Below are positions 15,996 through 22,938 of a stretch of 23,233 nucleotides of DNA, piece after piece. Position 1 is the first letter of the stretch, and each line of letters opens with the position of its first letter. Below the pieces are notes generated by a model. It was given only the letters and a program-made list of their open reading frames with translations. It was not told the DNA's origin and searched no databases. The stretch lies in IMG/VR virus record IMGVR_UViG_3300034198_009299, positions 1-23,233 of that record. One strand, written 5' to 3'. Position numbers and translations under genes: made by a program. This stretch comes from a virus.

Positions 15996-16459
15996 TAATA
16001 AAGGCAGGCACACATGCACCCATGAGATGGCCTAAGCTGATTTATGGCATGTCTCCGCTCAGGTATGAAATAACATTCACACCAAGCTGTGCCTATTATA
16101 TCGGAGCAGATCAGTCTGATATCAATAAGTTATTTGGCATAGGGTACTGGCCGAATCATCAACACAATTCAGTGAGGTTCGGGTGGCGTTATAGTTCGTC
16201 AAACTACATCGACATCTTTGCATATTTTTACAAAGACGGAGAGCGGTTCTGGCAGATGATAGGCAAGGTGGGAATGAATGTGCCGTACACTTTCATCATG
16301 ATGCCCAGCGGCCATAACCACAACATGCAGATACTTGGCCGCGGTATTCATGCAGTGGTGCCAGTGAAGCCTTTAAAGTTTGCGTTTTTGTTAGGCCCAT
16401 ACTTCGGAGGTAATAAAACTGCTCCGCATGACATTGAGATAAAAATGACAAGACTATGA
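15992..16459 (+). CDS. Beta-rich conserved phage protein of unknown function
   Basis: 155 residues, rich in aromatic residues and strands: VRFGWRYSSSNYIDIFAYFY, then PYTFIMMPSGHNHNMQI and a C-terminal LLGPYFGGNKTAPHDIEI. The PYFGGN..APH ending recurs in Bacteroidota phage and prophage proteins I have seen, without a known role, and suggests a lectin-like beta sandwich. It overlaps the endolysin (ATGA) and the next gene (ATGA). A virion surface or glycan-binding role is a guess. Confidence 0.6.
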   Translation: MIIKAGTHAPMRWPKLIYGMSPLRYEITFTPSCAYYIGADQSDINKLFGIGYWPNHQHNSVRFGWRYSSSNYIDIFAYFYKDGERFWQMIGKVGMNVPYTFIMMPSGHNHNMQILGRGIHAVVPVKPLKFAFLLGPYFGGNKTAPHDIEIKMTRL

Positions 16460-16794
16460 CACCAGGCATCTACAACATAACGGCATACAGAGGGGATACT
16501 TTGCAGCGCACCATCACGCTGAGGGATGGGAGCAACAATCCGATCAGCCTGGCAACAGCAGCGGTGAAGATAGAGGTGCGCACAAAGCCTGACGGAGACA
16601 TTAAGCTCACCATGACTGAAGGTGATGGCATCACGGTGAGCGGTGCAGGCAATAATGTCATCACGATATCAAAGGTCATCAGCATCTCTGACAGCTGTGC
16701 GATGTACTACGACCTGCAGGCAACTTTCAGCAGCGGTGTGGTCTCGACATATCTCAAAGGGAACTTTAACGTAGTAAAAGACATCACACAATGA
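16456..16794 (+). CDS. BppU-like N-terminal domain protein, probable fibre/baseplate adaptor
   Basis: 112 residues. The pattern YNITAYRGDTLQRTITLRDG, then NPISLATAAVKIEVR and a closing strand set (YYDLQATFSSGVVSTYLKG) resembles the N-terminal domain of baseplate upper proteins, in which RGDT.. and ...G.PIdLt...v...vR segments recur. Such domains attach receptor-binding parts to the tail tip. It overlaps the previous gene by ATGA and the next by ATGA. Confidence 0.6.
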   Translation: MTPGIYNITAYRGDTLQRTITLRDGSNNPISLATAAVKIEVRTKPDGDIKLTMTEGDGITVSGAGNNVITISKVISISDSCAMYYDLQATFSSGVVSTYLKGNFNVVKDITQ

Positions 16795-17318
16795 GCGATG
16801 TGAACGTAACGGTAGATAATAACGATGTTAATGTGCAAGTGGTGAGTGGCATCATTGAGCCGATTAGTTTTTACTATGGCAGCTTTTACTCCACTCAAGA
16901 TCAGACCAATGCCGGAGCTAACCAGGTCAACAAGATGACCTACAATGTCACTGACTTTGCAAGTGGTGTGAGCATTGCAAGCAATAGCCGCATCACAATT
17001 GCAAATGCCGGCATCTATAACATCCAATTTTCTGCTCAGTTCGACAAGACCGACAGCGGAGATGATAATGTGGACATATGGCTGCAAAAGAATGGCAGCA
17101 ATGTCGCGAACACAAACACTCAAACTACATTAACCGGCAATACCGGCAAGCATGTGGCTGCATGGAACTTCTTCGTCAATGCAGCTGCTGCCGATTACTA
17201 TGAGCTGTGCTGGTCATCACCTGACGCAAATGTGTTCATCAATTACATAGCAGCTCAGTCAACACCCACACGGCCAGCCATTCCATCAGTCATTTTAACA
17301 GTAAATAAAGTCGCATGA
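16791..17318 (+). CDS. C1q/TNF-like jelly-roll protein, probable virion or fibre tip protein
   Basis: 175 residues. From about residue 60, AGIYNIQFSAQFDKTDSG, VDIWLQKNGSNVANTNT, HVAAWNFFVNAAAADYYEL and ANVFINYIAAQ match the strand order of C1q-like jelly rolls found in many phage fibre and head-decoration proteins (G.Y...fs.q / v.iWl.kNG..v.....). The N-terminal ~25 residues are Asp/Asn/Val-rich and may be an attachment strand. It overlaps the small XhlA-like gene by ATGA. The partner is unknown. Confidence 0.7.
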   Translation: MSDVNVTVDNNDVNVQVVSGIIEPISFYYGSFYSTQDQTNAGANQVNKMTYNVTDFASGVSIASNSRITIANAGIYNIQFSAQFDKTDSGDDNVDIWLQKNGSNVANTNTQTTLTGNTGKHVAAWNFFVNAAAADYYELCWSSPDANVFINYIAAQSTPTRPAIPSVILTVNKVA

Positions 17319-17530
17319 ACTCGGATGTATTGATGTGGATGGTGGGCTTGGGTATAACTGTCATCGGCTCAATCCTTGGCATCTATGTGCGTATGGAGAC
17401 AAAGATGAAAGAGCTTGACATCCGGGTGAAGGGGCTGGAGCGGACGGACAATGCCATGAATGAGAAGCTTGATAAGCTGATGGAGATGATAAACGACATC
17501 AGAGTGTCTATCGCATCACGTCACCAATAA
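17315..17530 (+). CDS. XhlA-like membrane/coiled-coil protein
   Basis: 71 residues. A single membrane segment at about 5-25 (VLMWMVGLGITVIGSILGIY) is followed by a coiled coil (28-64, with MKELDIRVKGLER and NEKLDKLMEMINDIRV). This is the reverse-ordered shape also seen in XhlA-type hemolysin/holin partners and in small phage membrane proteins. Being next to the holin, it probably tunes membrane permeabilisation. Confidence 0.65.
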   Translation: MNSDVLMWMVGLGITVIGSILGIYVRMETKMKELDIRVKGLERTDNAMNEKLDKLMEMINDIRVSIASRHQ

Positions 17531-17541
17531 AATCAAATAAT

Positions 17542-17772
17542 ATGAGCGACTTTCTAAAGCTGAACGGAAAAGACCTGTTCAAAGGCATGCTGGTAGCAGT
17601 CCTTGCCATCATCACTTCATCTCTGTCTGTCATACTGGATGCCGGAGCATTGCCAACGGCACAGGAGTGGCTTGGCATTGCAAAGGTGGCCGGTACTGCT
17701 GCCATCTCTTATCTGCTCAAAAATCTGTTTACGAACAGTAATGACGAGCTGCTGAAGGGGGAGGGCAAATGA
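17542..17772 (+). CDS. Holin
   Basis: 76 residues with two hydrophobic segments: about 15-33 (FKGMLVAVLAIITSSLSVIL) and about 45-62 (LGIAKVAGTAAISYLLKNLF), and a charged C-terminus NDELLKGEGK. Size, two segments and the position between endolysin and spanin support a class II-type holin. It overlaps the spanin gene by ATGA. The lysis timing cannot be read from sequence. Confidence 0.75.
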   Translation: MSDFLKLNGKDLFKGMLVAVLAIITSSLSVILDAGALPTAQEWLGIAKVAGTAAISYLLKNLFTNSNDELLKGEGK

Positions 17773-18224
17773 GGCTCTTCCTGACCTTATTGGCTCTTAT
17801 CCTTCTATGGTCATGTGATCCTGTTAAGCGGTCTCTACGCAAGAAGGCTGAGATTGATGCCGCCATCGCCCAATGGGTGCTAGACAATCCCAAGCCATCG
17901 GATACGGTCTATCTGCCAGGAGTGGAACGGGTGCGGTATGATACGATTGTGAACGAGAATATCTACGTTGACACCATTCGCATAAAGGACACGGTGTATA
18001 TCAGGAAGACCAGGTGGCAGGACATTATAAAGACCATTCAGGTTACCGACACTATGTATCAGGTCTTGAGCGATCATGGGGCTGCCCAGCATCTACGCTC
18101 AGTGTTAGAGCAGAAAAATGCGGAGCTGAGTGTGAAGAGTGCCGCTAACAAATCACTCACCTGGGCCATTGTGGTGCTGAGCCTGTGCCTAATCTTTATG
18201 GTAGGTATCCGACTTATGAAATAG
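17769..18224 (+). CDS. Unimolecular spanin (u-spanin) candidate
   Basis: 151 residues. The N-terminus is a lipoprotein signal with lipobox LWSC (C16), followed by D17-P18. The C-terminus has a single membrane segment (about 130-148, LTWAIVVLSLCLIFMVGI) ending in Arg/Lys. Lipid anchor in the outer membrane plus a C-terminal inner-membrane segment is the defining topology of u-spanins such as T1 gp11, which fuse the two membranes at the end of lysis. The middle is strand-rich with repeated DT(V/I)Y elements. Asp at +2 would retain the lipid in the inner membrane in E. coli, but Bacteroidota sorting differs. Role supported by the preceding holin. Confidence 0.82.
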   Translation: MRLFLTLLALILLWSCDPVKRSLRKKAEIDAAIAQWVLDNPKPSDTVYLPGVERVRYDTIVNENIYVDTIRIKDTVYIRKTRWQDIIKTIQVTDTMYQVLSDHGAAQHLRSVLEQKNAELSVKSAANKSLTWAIVVLSLCLIFMVGIRLMK

Positions 18225-18235
18225 TAGTTTTCTCT

Positions 18236-18248
18236 TGTGTGTGTTTTT
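18236..18248 (+). other. GT-repeat tract complementary to the CA leaders
   Basis: tgtgtgtgttttt lies in the 3' untranslated part of the lysis operon, just before its terminator. Twelve bases (18236-18247) are exactly complementary to the leader at 18374-18385. Base pairing in RNA is possible; function is speculative. Confidence 0.5.
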
Positions 18249-18254
18249 CGCCAT

Positions 18255-18284
18255 GCCTGCCCATCTCTATGGGTGGGCTTTTTT
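18255..18284 (+). terminator. Strong intrinsic terminator of the late/lysis operon
   Basis: A 9-bp stem (18255-18263 with 18270-18278, two G-T wobbles), a 6-base loop and six T residues. It lies 30 bases after the spanin stop and ends the late block. Confidence 0.9.
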
Positions 18285-18311
18285 ATGGCAGATATGTATG
18301 ATTAAAAAATA

Positions 18312-18329
18312 TTTAAATAATTATTTAAA
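18312..18329. promoter_or_regulatory. Perfect 18-bp AT-only palindrome, candidate operator
   Basis: TTTAAATAATTATTTAAA reads the same on both strands and ends four bases before the -33 box. Flanking AATAT-like bases extend the symmetry with a one-base offset. It may bind a dimeric regulator, such as an XRE protein; alternatively it is just an AT-rich upstream element. Confidence 0.55.
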
Positions 18330-18333
18330 AATA

Positions 18334-18366
18334 TTTGGATAGTATTTTAAAAATAGTTTATCTTTG
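18334..18366 (+). promoter_or_regulatory. Bacteroidota-type promoter (-33 TTTG, -7 TATCTTTG)
   Basis: TTTG at 18334-18337, a 21-base spacer and TATCTTTG at 18359-18366 match the Bacteroidota housekeeping consensus TTTG / TAnnTTTG. Transcription should begin near 18371-18375, so the mRNA would begin almost at the CA leader, with only about 13-17 untranslated bases. This is the clearest promoter in the window and drives the early block. Confidence 0.82.
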
Positions 18367-18373
18367 ATCTATC

Positions 18374-18387
18374 AAAACACACACACT
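18374..18387 (+). promoter_or_regulatory. CA-repeat leader at the predicted mRNA 5' end
   Basis: aaaacacacacact directly precedes the ATG at 18388. Since it coincides with the predicted transcription start, the leader is nearly the whole 5' untranslated region. Confidence 0.65.
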
Positions 18388-18651
18388 ATGTCACAACAAC
18401 TAAAACTTCGCAACATCGAAAGCCTGTTCGGTCAGTACATTAAGTGGACTGCACCATCTTCTAACTACAATGCACCATATCAGGGCATTGCCAAAATTGT
18501 CAGCCTTAAAGGCTTCTCCGCACGCCGGCCGCTGGTGACCGTCACCATTGCCGGAGATGACCTGGAATATGCACGAGTTGATGAGTGGGACTGCTTTGTT
18601 TATTCAGATGACTTCCGCTTTGTTACTTATGAGATTGTTTACCACATCTAA
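18388..18651 (+). CDS. Small early protein of unknown function
   Basis: 87 residues from the ATG after the CA leader; the in-frame TTG at 18364 overlaps the -7 box and is rejected. The sequence has NIESLFGQYIKWTAP, IVSLKGFSARRPLVTVTI, DEWDCFVYSDDFRFVTYEIVYHI: mostly strands, with no motif I recognise. As the first gene behind the promoter it may be an early takeover or anti-host protein, but nothing in it says so. Confidence 0.65.
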   Translation: MSQQLKLRNIESLFGQYIKWTAPSSNYNAPYQGIAKIVSLKGFSARRPLVTVTIAGDDLEYARVDEWDCFVYSDDFRFVTYEIVYHI

Positions 18652-18665
18652 ACACAATACACACT
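18652..18665 (+). promoter_or_regulatory. CA-rich leader
   Basis: The whole 14-base gap between stop and ATG, aacacaatacacact in sense with the last stop base, is CA-rich. No Shine-Dalgarno sequence. Confidence 0.5.
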
Positions 18666-18887
18666 ATGACCTTTCAACAAGAAATCATCGATGGCTGGAT
18701 GCAGCTACGCCAGCCGGGAGATGTAAAGATCATTGCAGATCAGGCCAACTGTACCCCGCAGAACGTTTATAACGTCTTCAGGTCAGGCAAATGCTCAGAA
18801 AAGCTCTTCAACATCATGGCCGCGTACTATGACGAGCGTGCCAAAAACTACGCAGCACTTCACAAAACCATTCAATCTATTCTTTAA
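18666..18887 (+). CDS. Small helix-turn-helix protein, possible Cro-like regulator
   Basis: 73 residues. QPGDVKIIADQANCTPQNVY (16-35) fits a helix-turn-helix: a first helix (VKIIADQA), a turn at N-C-T, and a recognition helix (PQNVYNVFRSG). Helices before and after fill out a minimal domain. The gene sits close behind the promoter and palindrome, so it is one candidate to bind that palindrome. I cannot assign a family with certainty. Confidence 0.65.
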   Translation: MTFQQEIIDGWMQLRQPGDVKIIADQANCTPQNVYNVFRSGKCSEKLFNIMAAYYDERAKNYAALHKTIQSIL

Positions 18888-18907
18888 CACACACAACACA
18901 CACAATC
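18887..18907 (+). promoter_or_regulatory. CA-repeat leader
   Basis: The gap of about 20 bases between genes is almost entirely CA repeats (acacacacaacacacacaat) before the ATG at 18908. Confidence 0.6.
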
Positions 18908-19216
18908 ATGATTACTGCCATCATCACCATCGTTTCAGCTATTCTCTTTGTCAGCGGTCTTTACATTGCCATTGAATACCGGCACCAGTATTGCGCTCGC
19001 ATGGACCGCTATCAGGTAGAGGAGGAATTTGTCCAGGACTATCTCCAGACTCAGGAGGCCCTCAAACTTGTAACCTATGTGGACGGGAACAGCCTTATCT
19101 CAGCTTTTAAAGAACGCTGGAGCGAGATAATCGAACGGGAGCGCGTTGACTACTTTGTGGAGCAGATGCACAAGTCTTTAGATCTCCGTGTACTTTATCA
19201 AGTCAATGCAAATTAA
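18908..19216 (+). CDS. Small membrane-anchored protein of unknown function
   Basis: 102 residues. The first 22 are hydrophobic (ITAIITIVSAILFVSGLYIA), an N-terminal membrane anchor. The soluble part is helical and charged: DRYQVEEEFVQDYLQTQEAL, a short middle, and FKERWSEIIERERVDYFVEQ. No known motif. Early expression and membrane location would suit superinfection exclusion, but this is only a guess. Confidence 0.6.
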   Translation: MITAIITIVSAILFVSGLYIAIEYRHQYCARMDRYQVEEEFVQDYLQTQEALKLVTYVDGNSLISAFKERWSEIIERERVDYFVEQMHKSLDLRVLYQVNAN

Positions 19217-19226
19217 ATCCATTACT

Positions 19227-19496
19227 ATGGCAAGACAAAAAGGTGTCAGGTACTTCCTTGACTGGATCATATCAACTAAAGCGGAATTTACGCATGATGA
19301 GTTTATGCAAGCTTTCAAAAAAGCACAAGAGATTGAGGATCAAAATATAACACATGCCTTTATGTGCGGGGAAATGACTGATCACATGGGAGGACGTGGC
19401 ACATACACCGCAGAGTTTGAATCTTATCGTGGTTGGTGGCCAACCATTGAAAGTGATCGTAACTACGCAGATTTCATTAAAGAATTTTATCAATAA
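19227..19496 (+). CDS. Small early protein of unknown function
   Basis: 89 residues from the ATG at 19227, chosen since upstream in-frame starts (GTG 19188, ATG 19206) overlap the preceding gene. The sequence has VRYFLDWIISTKAEFTHDEF, HAFMCGEMTDHMGGRGTYTA and WWPTIESDRNYADFIKEFY. Acidic, helical at both ends. No motif that I recognise. It lies within the early operon before the SSB-like gene. Confidence 0.6.
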   Translation: MARQKGVRYFLDWIISTKAEFTHDEFMQAFKKAQEIEDQNITHAFMCGEMTDHMGGRGTYTAEFESYRGWWPTIESDRNYADFIKEFYQ

Positions 19497-19513
19497 CCAT
19501 TCAATCATTCATT

Positions 19514-20104
19514 ATGGCACTCGGAAATTCAAGCAGTAGCATCTATCTATCCATCGCAGATGGCAAGATTGTCAGGAGATTTAAAGAACCCACAGGAAAC
19601 AGCAAGCAGCGCACAAGCAAGACCGGCAAGATCGTGCATGAGGAGTCTTATGACTATGTCAGCGGACTTATCACCGACATCTCTACCAAAGACAGCGACT
19701 ACGGCAAATTTTGGAACGTTCGGCTGGTTGATGGCTCAGATGTATATACCCTGCAATTCCAGTATTCCGGCGGCAACGCATCAAGTTTTCTCAAGGCCAT
19801 CCCAAACGCCGACCTGACAAAGCCGATCACCATCAAGCCGCGAAGCGAGATGAACGGCGATAAGAAGCGCACTACTGTTATGCTCATTCAAGATGACACC
19901 ATTATTAGGTGGAAGTGGACGAAGGACAATCCTGGCACTCTGCCCGGCCTGAAGAAGGTCAAGGTAAAAGGTGTGGAGCAGTGGGATGACAGCGACATGA
20001 TGGAGGCTCTTGAGTCATATGTAGCAAATAACATCAGGCCGAACCTGCGCAGCGCGGAGAGCACTACTATCGGCGCAGAGGATGATAATGACGTACCTTT
20101 TTAA
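19514..20104 (+). CDS. Single-stranded DNA-binding protein-like, with SSB-type acidic tip
   Basis: 196 residues. The C-terminus EDDNDVPF (189-196) closely resembles the acidic DDDIPF tip by which SSB proteins hold exonucleases, helicases and polymerases. The body (about 45-140) is strand-rich with YVSGLITDISTKDSDYGKFW, WNVRLVDGSDVYTLQFQYSG and TVMLIQDDTIIRWKW, which would suit an OB fold, though it does not match bacterial SSB directly. A neighbouring nuclease and helicase support a role in phage recombination or replication. Confidence 0.7.
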   Translation: MALGNSSSSIYLSIADGKIVRRFKEPTGNSKQRTSKTGKIVHEESYDYVSGLITDISTKDSDYGKFWNVRLVDGSDVYTLQFQYSGGNASSFLKAIPNADLTKPITIKPRSEMNGDKKRTTVMLIQDDTIIRWKWTKDNPGTLPGLKKVKVKGVEQWDDSDMMEALESYVANNIRPNLRSAESTTIGAEDDNDVPF

Positions 20105-20107
20105 GCT

Positions 20108-20335
20108 ATGGGTAAGAAAACTGACCAGCATTCCAAGGACTTTGCCCGGTCCTTGGGTGCTCTCCTGAAGCGAGAGAGAGAAAACAAAGGCATAAAGCAG
20201 ATAGACGTAGCTAACAAATTAGGGCACAATTCAAGCGTCATGGTCTGCAGATACGAGCGAGGGGCCATGATACCAAGCGCACACACGCTATTCGTCATTG
20301 CTCAAATTTTGGATATCACAATCGAAATAAACTAA
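20108..20335 (+). CDS. XRE-family HTH transcriptional regulator
   Basis: 75 residues, nearly all one XRE/Cro domain: LGALLKRERENKGIKQIDVA (16-35), NKLGHNSSVMVCRYERGAMI (36-55), PSAHTLFVIAQILDI. The KQIDVANKLG..SS.M..RYERG.. sequence is the standard XRE helix-turn-helix. Too small for a ligand domain, it could act as a Cro-like dimer on the palindrome at 18312 or elsewhere. Gene is 3 bases after the SSB stop. Confidence 0.88.
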   Translation: MGKKTDQHSKDFARSLGALLKRERENKGIKQIDVANKLGHNSSVMVCRYERGAMIPSAHTLFVIAQILDITIEIN

Positions 20336-20343
20336 ACACACAC
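20336..20343 (+). promoter_or_regulatory. CA-repeat leader
   Basis: acacacac fills the whole gap between the XRE stop and the nuclease ATG at 20344. Confidence 0.55.
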
Positions 20344-21093
20344 ATGAGTAAATTTATCATTGACCTGCAGAGCAAACAGCTGACCATGCTCGATGCCAGG
20401 TTTTATTACACCGAACATGGGGACTTTGTCCCATCAGTCACCACCATTCTGGAGGCCTACCCAAAAGATGCACACTTTTACAAGTGGCTCAAAGAGGTCG
20501 GCACCGATGCTGATGCCATCAGGGATGAGGCAGGCCGTCGCGGCTCAGTCGTTCACCAGCTCACCGAGATGTATGACAATGGCGAAGAGGTCAGCCTTCT
20601 GAACACTGAGGGAAATTTGCAGTACAAGATGTTAGAGTGGTCTATGTTTGAGAGGTACGTTGAATTTTGCAACAAGTTCAAGCCTAAGATCATAATGTCT
20701 GAGCAGAACATTGTCAGCCCATTTTTAGGATTTGCCGGGACACTGGACAGGGTGATTGAGCTGAATGGCCTGACCTATTTAATCGACATTAAGACATCTA
20801 ATGTCATCCACGACCAGTACTGGCTGCAGCTTGCCGCTTACAGAGAGCTCCTGCGCTCACAGATGGGCATTGAGGTGAATATGGTAGGTATACTTCACCT
20901 GAACGCAAAGACACGCACAGAGGGCAAAATTGGGGCTATACAAGGACAAGGCTGGCAGCTGGTCTCTCAGCGTGACAGTGCAAAAGAGATGGGCCTGTTT
21001 ATCAAGACTATGGACCTGTGGCAGGAGCAGAACAAAGATGCCAGGCCTAAGAAAGCAAGCTATACACTCACACACAAAAAACAAGCCATATGA
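20344..21093 (+). CDS. PD-(D/E)XK nuclease, RecB/Cas4-like exonuclease
   Basis: 249 residues. The N-terminal part has PSVTTILEAYP and GRRGSVVHQLTEMYD, typical of phage RecB-type exonucleases. The catalytic core has E120 (SEQ), D135 (GTLDRV), D148 and K150 (LIDIKTS) and the QxxxY motif Q162-Y166 (LQLAAY). These form the Mg-dependent PD-(D/E)XK site. No Fe-S Cys cluster is visible, so Cas4 proper is unlikely. It probably resects DNA ends for annealing with the SSB-like partner. The 3' end holds an embedded CA-rich stretch (about 21064-21081) just before the next start. Confidence 0.88.
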   Translation: MSKFIIDLQSKQLTMLDARFYYTEHGDFVPSVTTILEAYPKDAHFYKWLKEVGTDADAIRDEAGRRGSVVHQLTEMYDNGEEVSLLNTEGNLQYKMLEWSMFERYVEFCNKFKPKIIMSEQNIVSPFLGFAGTLDRVIELNGLTYLIDIKTSNVIHDQYWLQLAAYRELLRSQMGIEVNMVGILHLNAKTRTEGKIGAIQGQGWQLVSQRDSAKEMGLFIKTMDLWQEQNKDARPKKASYTLTHKKQAI

Positions 21094-21611
21094 ATGAAGT
21101 AATGGACAAGATGCCACGCGGGTGGTATGCAGCCATTGAACGCATAGAGATGAGCGCGACCGGCAAGCCCAGGCAGTTAAATTCGATGTTTAGCTTCGCT
21201 CAGATGAACAATGGCCGGTATGCTTCCGATGTGCTGATGGATGCTGTCAAGCAATTGCATGGCCATCAAGAGCTTAAAAAGCGGGCGCGGTACTGCTACG
21301 TACAAAACAACGTGCTGCTGTATTTTATGGGTGCTTTGGGTCACGTGCAGTGTGAGGACATGGCAGACCTGATATGCTGCTGCATGGACAATGGCAGGGA
21401 GTGGACAGGGGTGAGGCTAATACCTTTGTTTGAGCAAGACCTGTCAGTAAATTATTACATTGAATGCGACTTTTACAATCCGAAACCGGGCGAAGAAGAA
21501 GAGTATGAAGATTATATGATAATTCACCGGACAAAGAAAAAAGAGCTGGCAGACATTATCTTTCAATTCGTCTCAATCTTACACGATGAAATTAAGACCA
21601 TACCAGCGTGA
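21090..21611 (+). CDS. Conserved early protein of unknown function
   Basis: 173 residues, mixed helix and strand, with several Cys residues (ARYCYVQ, CEDMADLICCCMD) that may bind metal or be free. The end is charged and helical (EEEEYEDYM, KKELADIIFQFVSILHDEI). I do not recognise the family. It overlaps the nuclease by ATGA and the helicase by 26 bases, so it is probably co-expressed with them and may assist recombination or replication. Confidence 0.65.
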   Translation: MNEVMDKMPRGWYAAIERIEMSATGKPRQLNSMFSFAQMNNGRYASDVLMDAVKQLHGHQELKKRARYCYVQNNVLLYFMGALGHVQCEDMADLICCCMDNGREWTGVRLIPLFEQDLSVNYYIECDFYNPKPGEEEEYEDYMIIHRTKKKELADIIFQFVSILHDEIKTIPA

Positions 21612-22848
21612 GATTGTGGAGAGGGGGACTGACATCCTCCTCTCTAATTCAATAATCTACCTTGCAATGGAGGTGCGTACAGGCAAAACCATCACAGCCC
21701 TGTCAATCGCGCAGAAGGTTAAAGCTATCAGCGTGCTGTTCGTGACAAGGAAGAAGGCAATGAGCAGCATAGAAAAGGACTATGAGGCAGTGAAGTTCCC
21801 ATTTGAGCTTGACCTGATCAACTACGAAAGTATGCACAAGCTAACACCTGAAGAGATTGATGAGTTTGATTTGGTGATATGCGATGAGGCACACTGCCTG
21901 GGGGCTTTTCCACTTCCATCCGAGCGCACCAAACAGCTCCGTCAGATAGTCGGCAACCGACTGCTCATCTTGCTATCAGGCACTCCCACACCTGAGTCAT
22001 GGTCTCAGCTTTACCACCAGCTTTACCTCTCTGCCCATTCACCTTGGAAGCACTACAGAAACTTTTACGCATGGGCCAAGGACTTTGTGACAGTTAAGAA
22101 GCGGTATATCTACAACCGGGAGATTAATGACTACACCAATGCTGACCGCGAGAAGATAGAGGCTGACACGAAGCATCTCTTCATCTCATTCACTCAAGAA
22201 GAAGCTGGCTTTGAGCAGATGGTGGAGGAGGAAATTATGGAGGTGCCAATGTCAAACAAGACATATGTAGCTGCTGATCGGCTGCGCAAAGACAAAGTGC
22301 TCAAGACATCTGAGGGCATGGTTGTGGCAGATACAGCCGTGAAGGTTATGAGCAAGCTTCAGCAGATCTATTCAGGCACTGTCATTGTAGACGAGACCGA
22401 GACCGGAGAGCCAACAGCACAAGTCTTTGATGTCACAAAAGCTGAAACAATTCGTGACAAGTTCGCCGGTCAGAAGATAGCCATCTTCTATAAGTTCAAA
22501 GCCGAGGAGATGGCCATCCGGTCAGTATTCGGCACGCGGGTGGTGGACACACCGGAGAGCTTTGCCATGAGCGGACAGAATGCAGTGTACATATCTCAAA
22601 TACAATCCGGCAGGGAAGGCATCAATCTTTCATCTGCTGACTGCCTTGTGATGTACAACATTGACTTCAGTGCAGTTAGTTATTGGCAGGCAAGAGCCAG
22701 GCTGCAGAGCAAGGACAGAACGAAGCCGGCAAAGGTGTACTGGGTGTTTGCAATTGATGGCATTGAGTTAAAGATATACGAGCGGGTGAAGGACAAAAAA
22801 GATTATACGCTGCATCACTTTAAAAAGGATTTTCACATAACTTCATAA
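21586..22848 (+). CDS. Superfamily 2 (SNF2/DEAD-like) helicase
   Basis: 420 residues. RPYQREIVERG (4-14) is the Q-type opening, Walker A lies in MEVRTGKT (K34, T35), motif II is DEAH (100-103), motif III is SGTP (131-134), motif V is SGREGINL (341-348) and motif VI is a variant, QARARLQSKDR (368-378). This layout is that of phage SNF2/Res-like helicases acting in replication or recombination. The SGREGINL..ADCLVMYN pattern matches SNF2-like proteins. The start at 21586 overlaps the prior stop by 26 bases, so coupling is likely. Substrate (fork, Holliday junction, RNA) cannot be read from sequence. Confidence 0.9.
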   Translation: MKLRPYQREIVERGTDILLSNSIIYLAMEVRTGKTITALSIAQKVKAISVLFVTRKKAMSSIEKDYEAVKFPFELDLINYESMHKLTPEEIDEFDLVICDEAHCLGAFPLPSERTKQLRQIVGNRLLILLSGTPTPESWSQLYHQLYLSAHSPWKHYRNFYAWAKDFVTVKKRYIYNREINDYTNADREKIEADTKHLFISFTQEEAGFEQMVEEEIMEVPMSNKTYVAADRLRKDKVLKTSEGMVVADTAVKVMSKLQQIYSGTVIVDETETGEPTAQVFDVTKAETIRDKFAGQKIAIFYKFKAEEMAIRSVFGTRVVDTPESFAMSGQNAVYISQIQSGREGINLSSADCLVMYNIDFSAVSYWQARARLQSKDRTKPAKVYWVFAIDGIELKIYERVKDKKDYTLHHFKKDFHITS

Positions 22849-22881
22849 AGTTTTGGACAGTTCTGACATAGGGTTAGTTTA

Positions 22882-22908
22882 CCCGGATGTTTCTACATCT
22901 GGGGTTTT
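22882..22908 (+). terminator. Intrinsic terminator after the helicase
   Basis: A 9-bp stem CCCGGATGT/ACATCTGGG (one G-T wobble), TTCT loop, then g and four T residues followed by atta. It lies 33 bases after the helicase stop and separates it from the tRNA-like gene. Confidence 0.78.
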
Positions 22909-22938
22909 ATTAAGTATATCGGATGGTTCACATAGGTT

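Noticed and set aside
21064-21081. CA-rich stretch as an independent leader for the 21090 gene
   Set aside because: It is inside the nuclease coding sequence and the gene is already coupled by ATGA; kept only as weak support for the leader finding.
22849-22938. Promoter upstream of the tRNA-like gene
   Set aside because: TAGTTTAC and TTTTGG elements are present but spacing and sequence do not match the TTTG / TAnnTTTG consensus.
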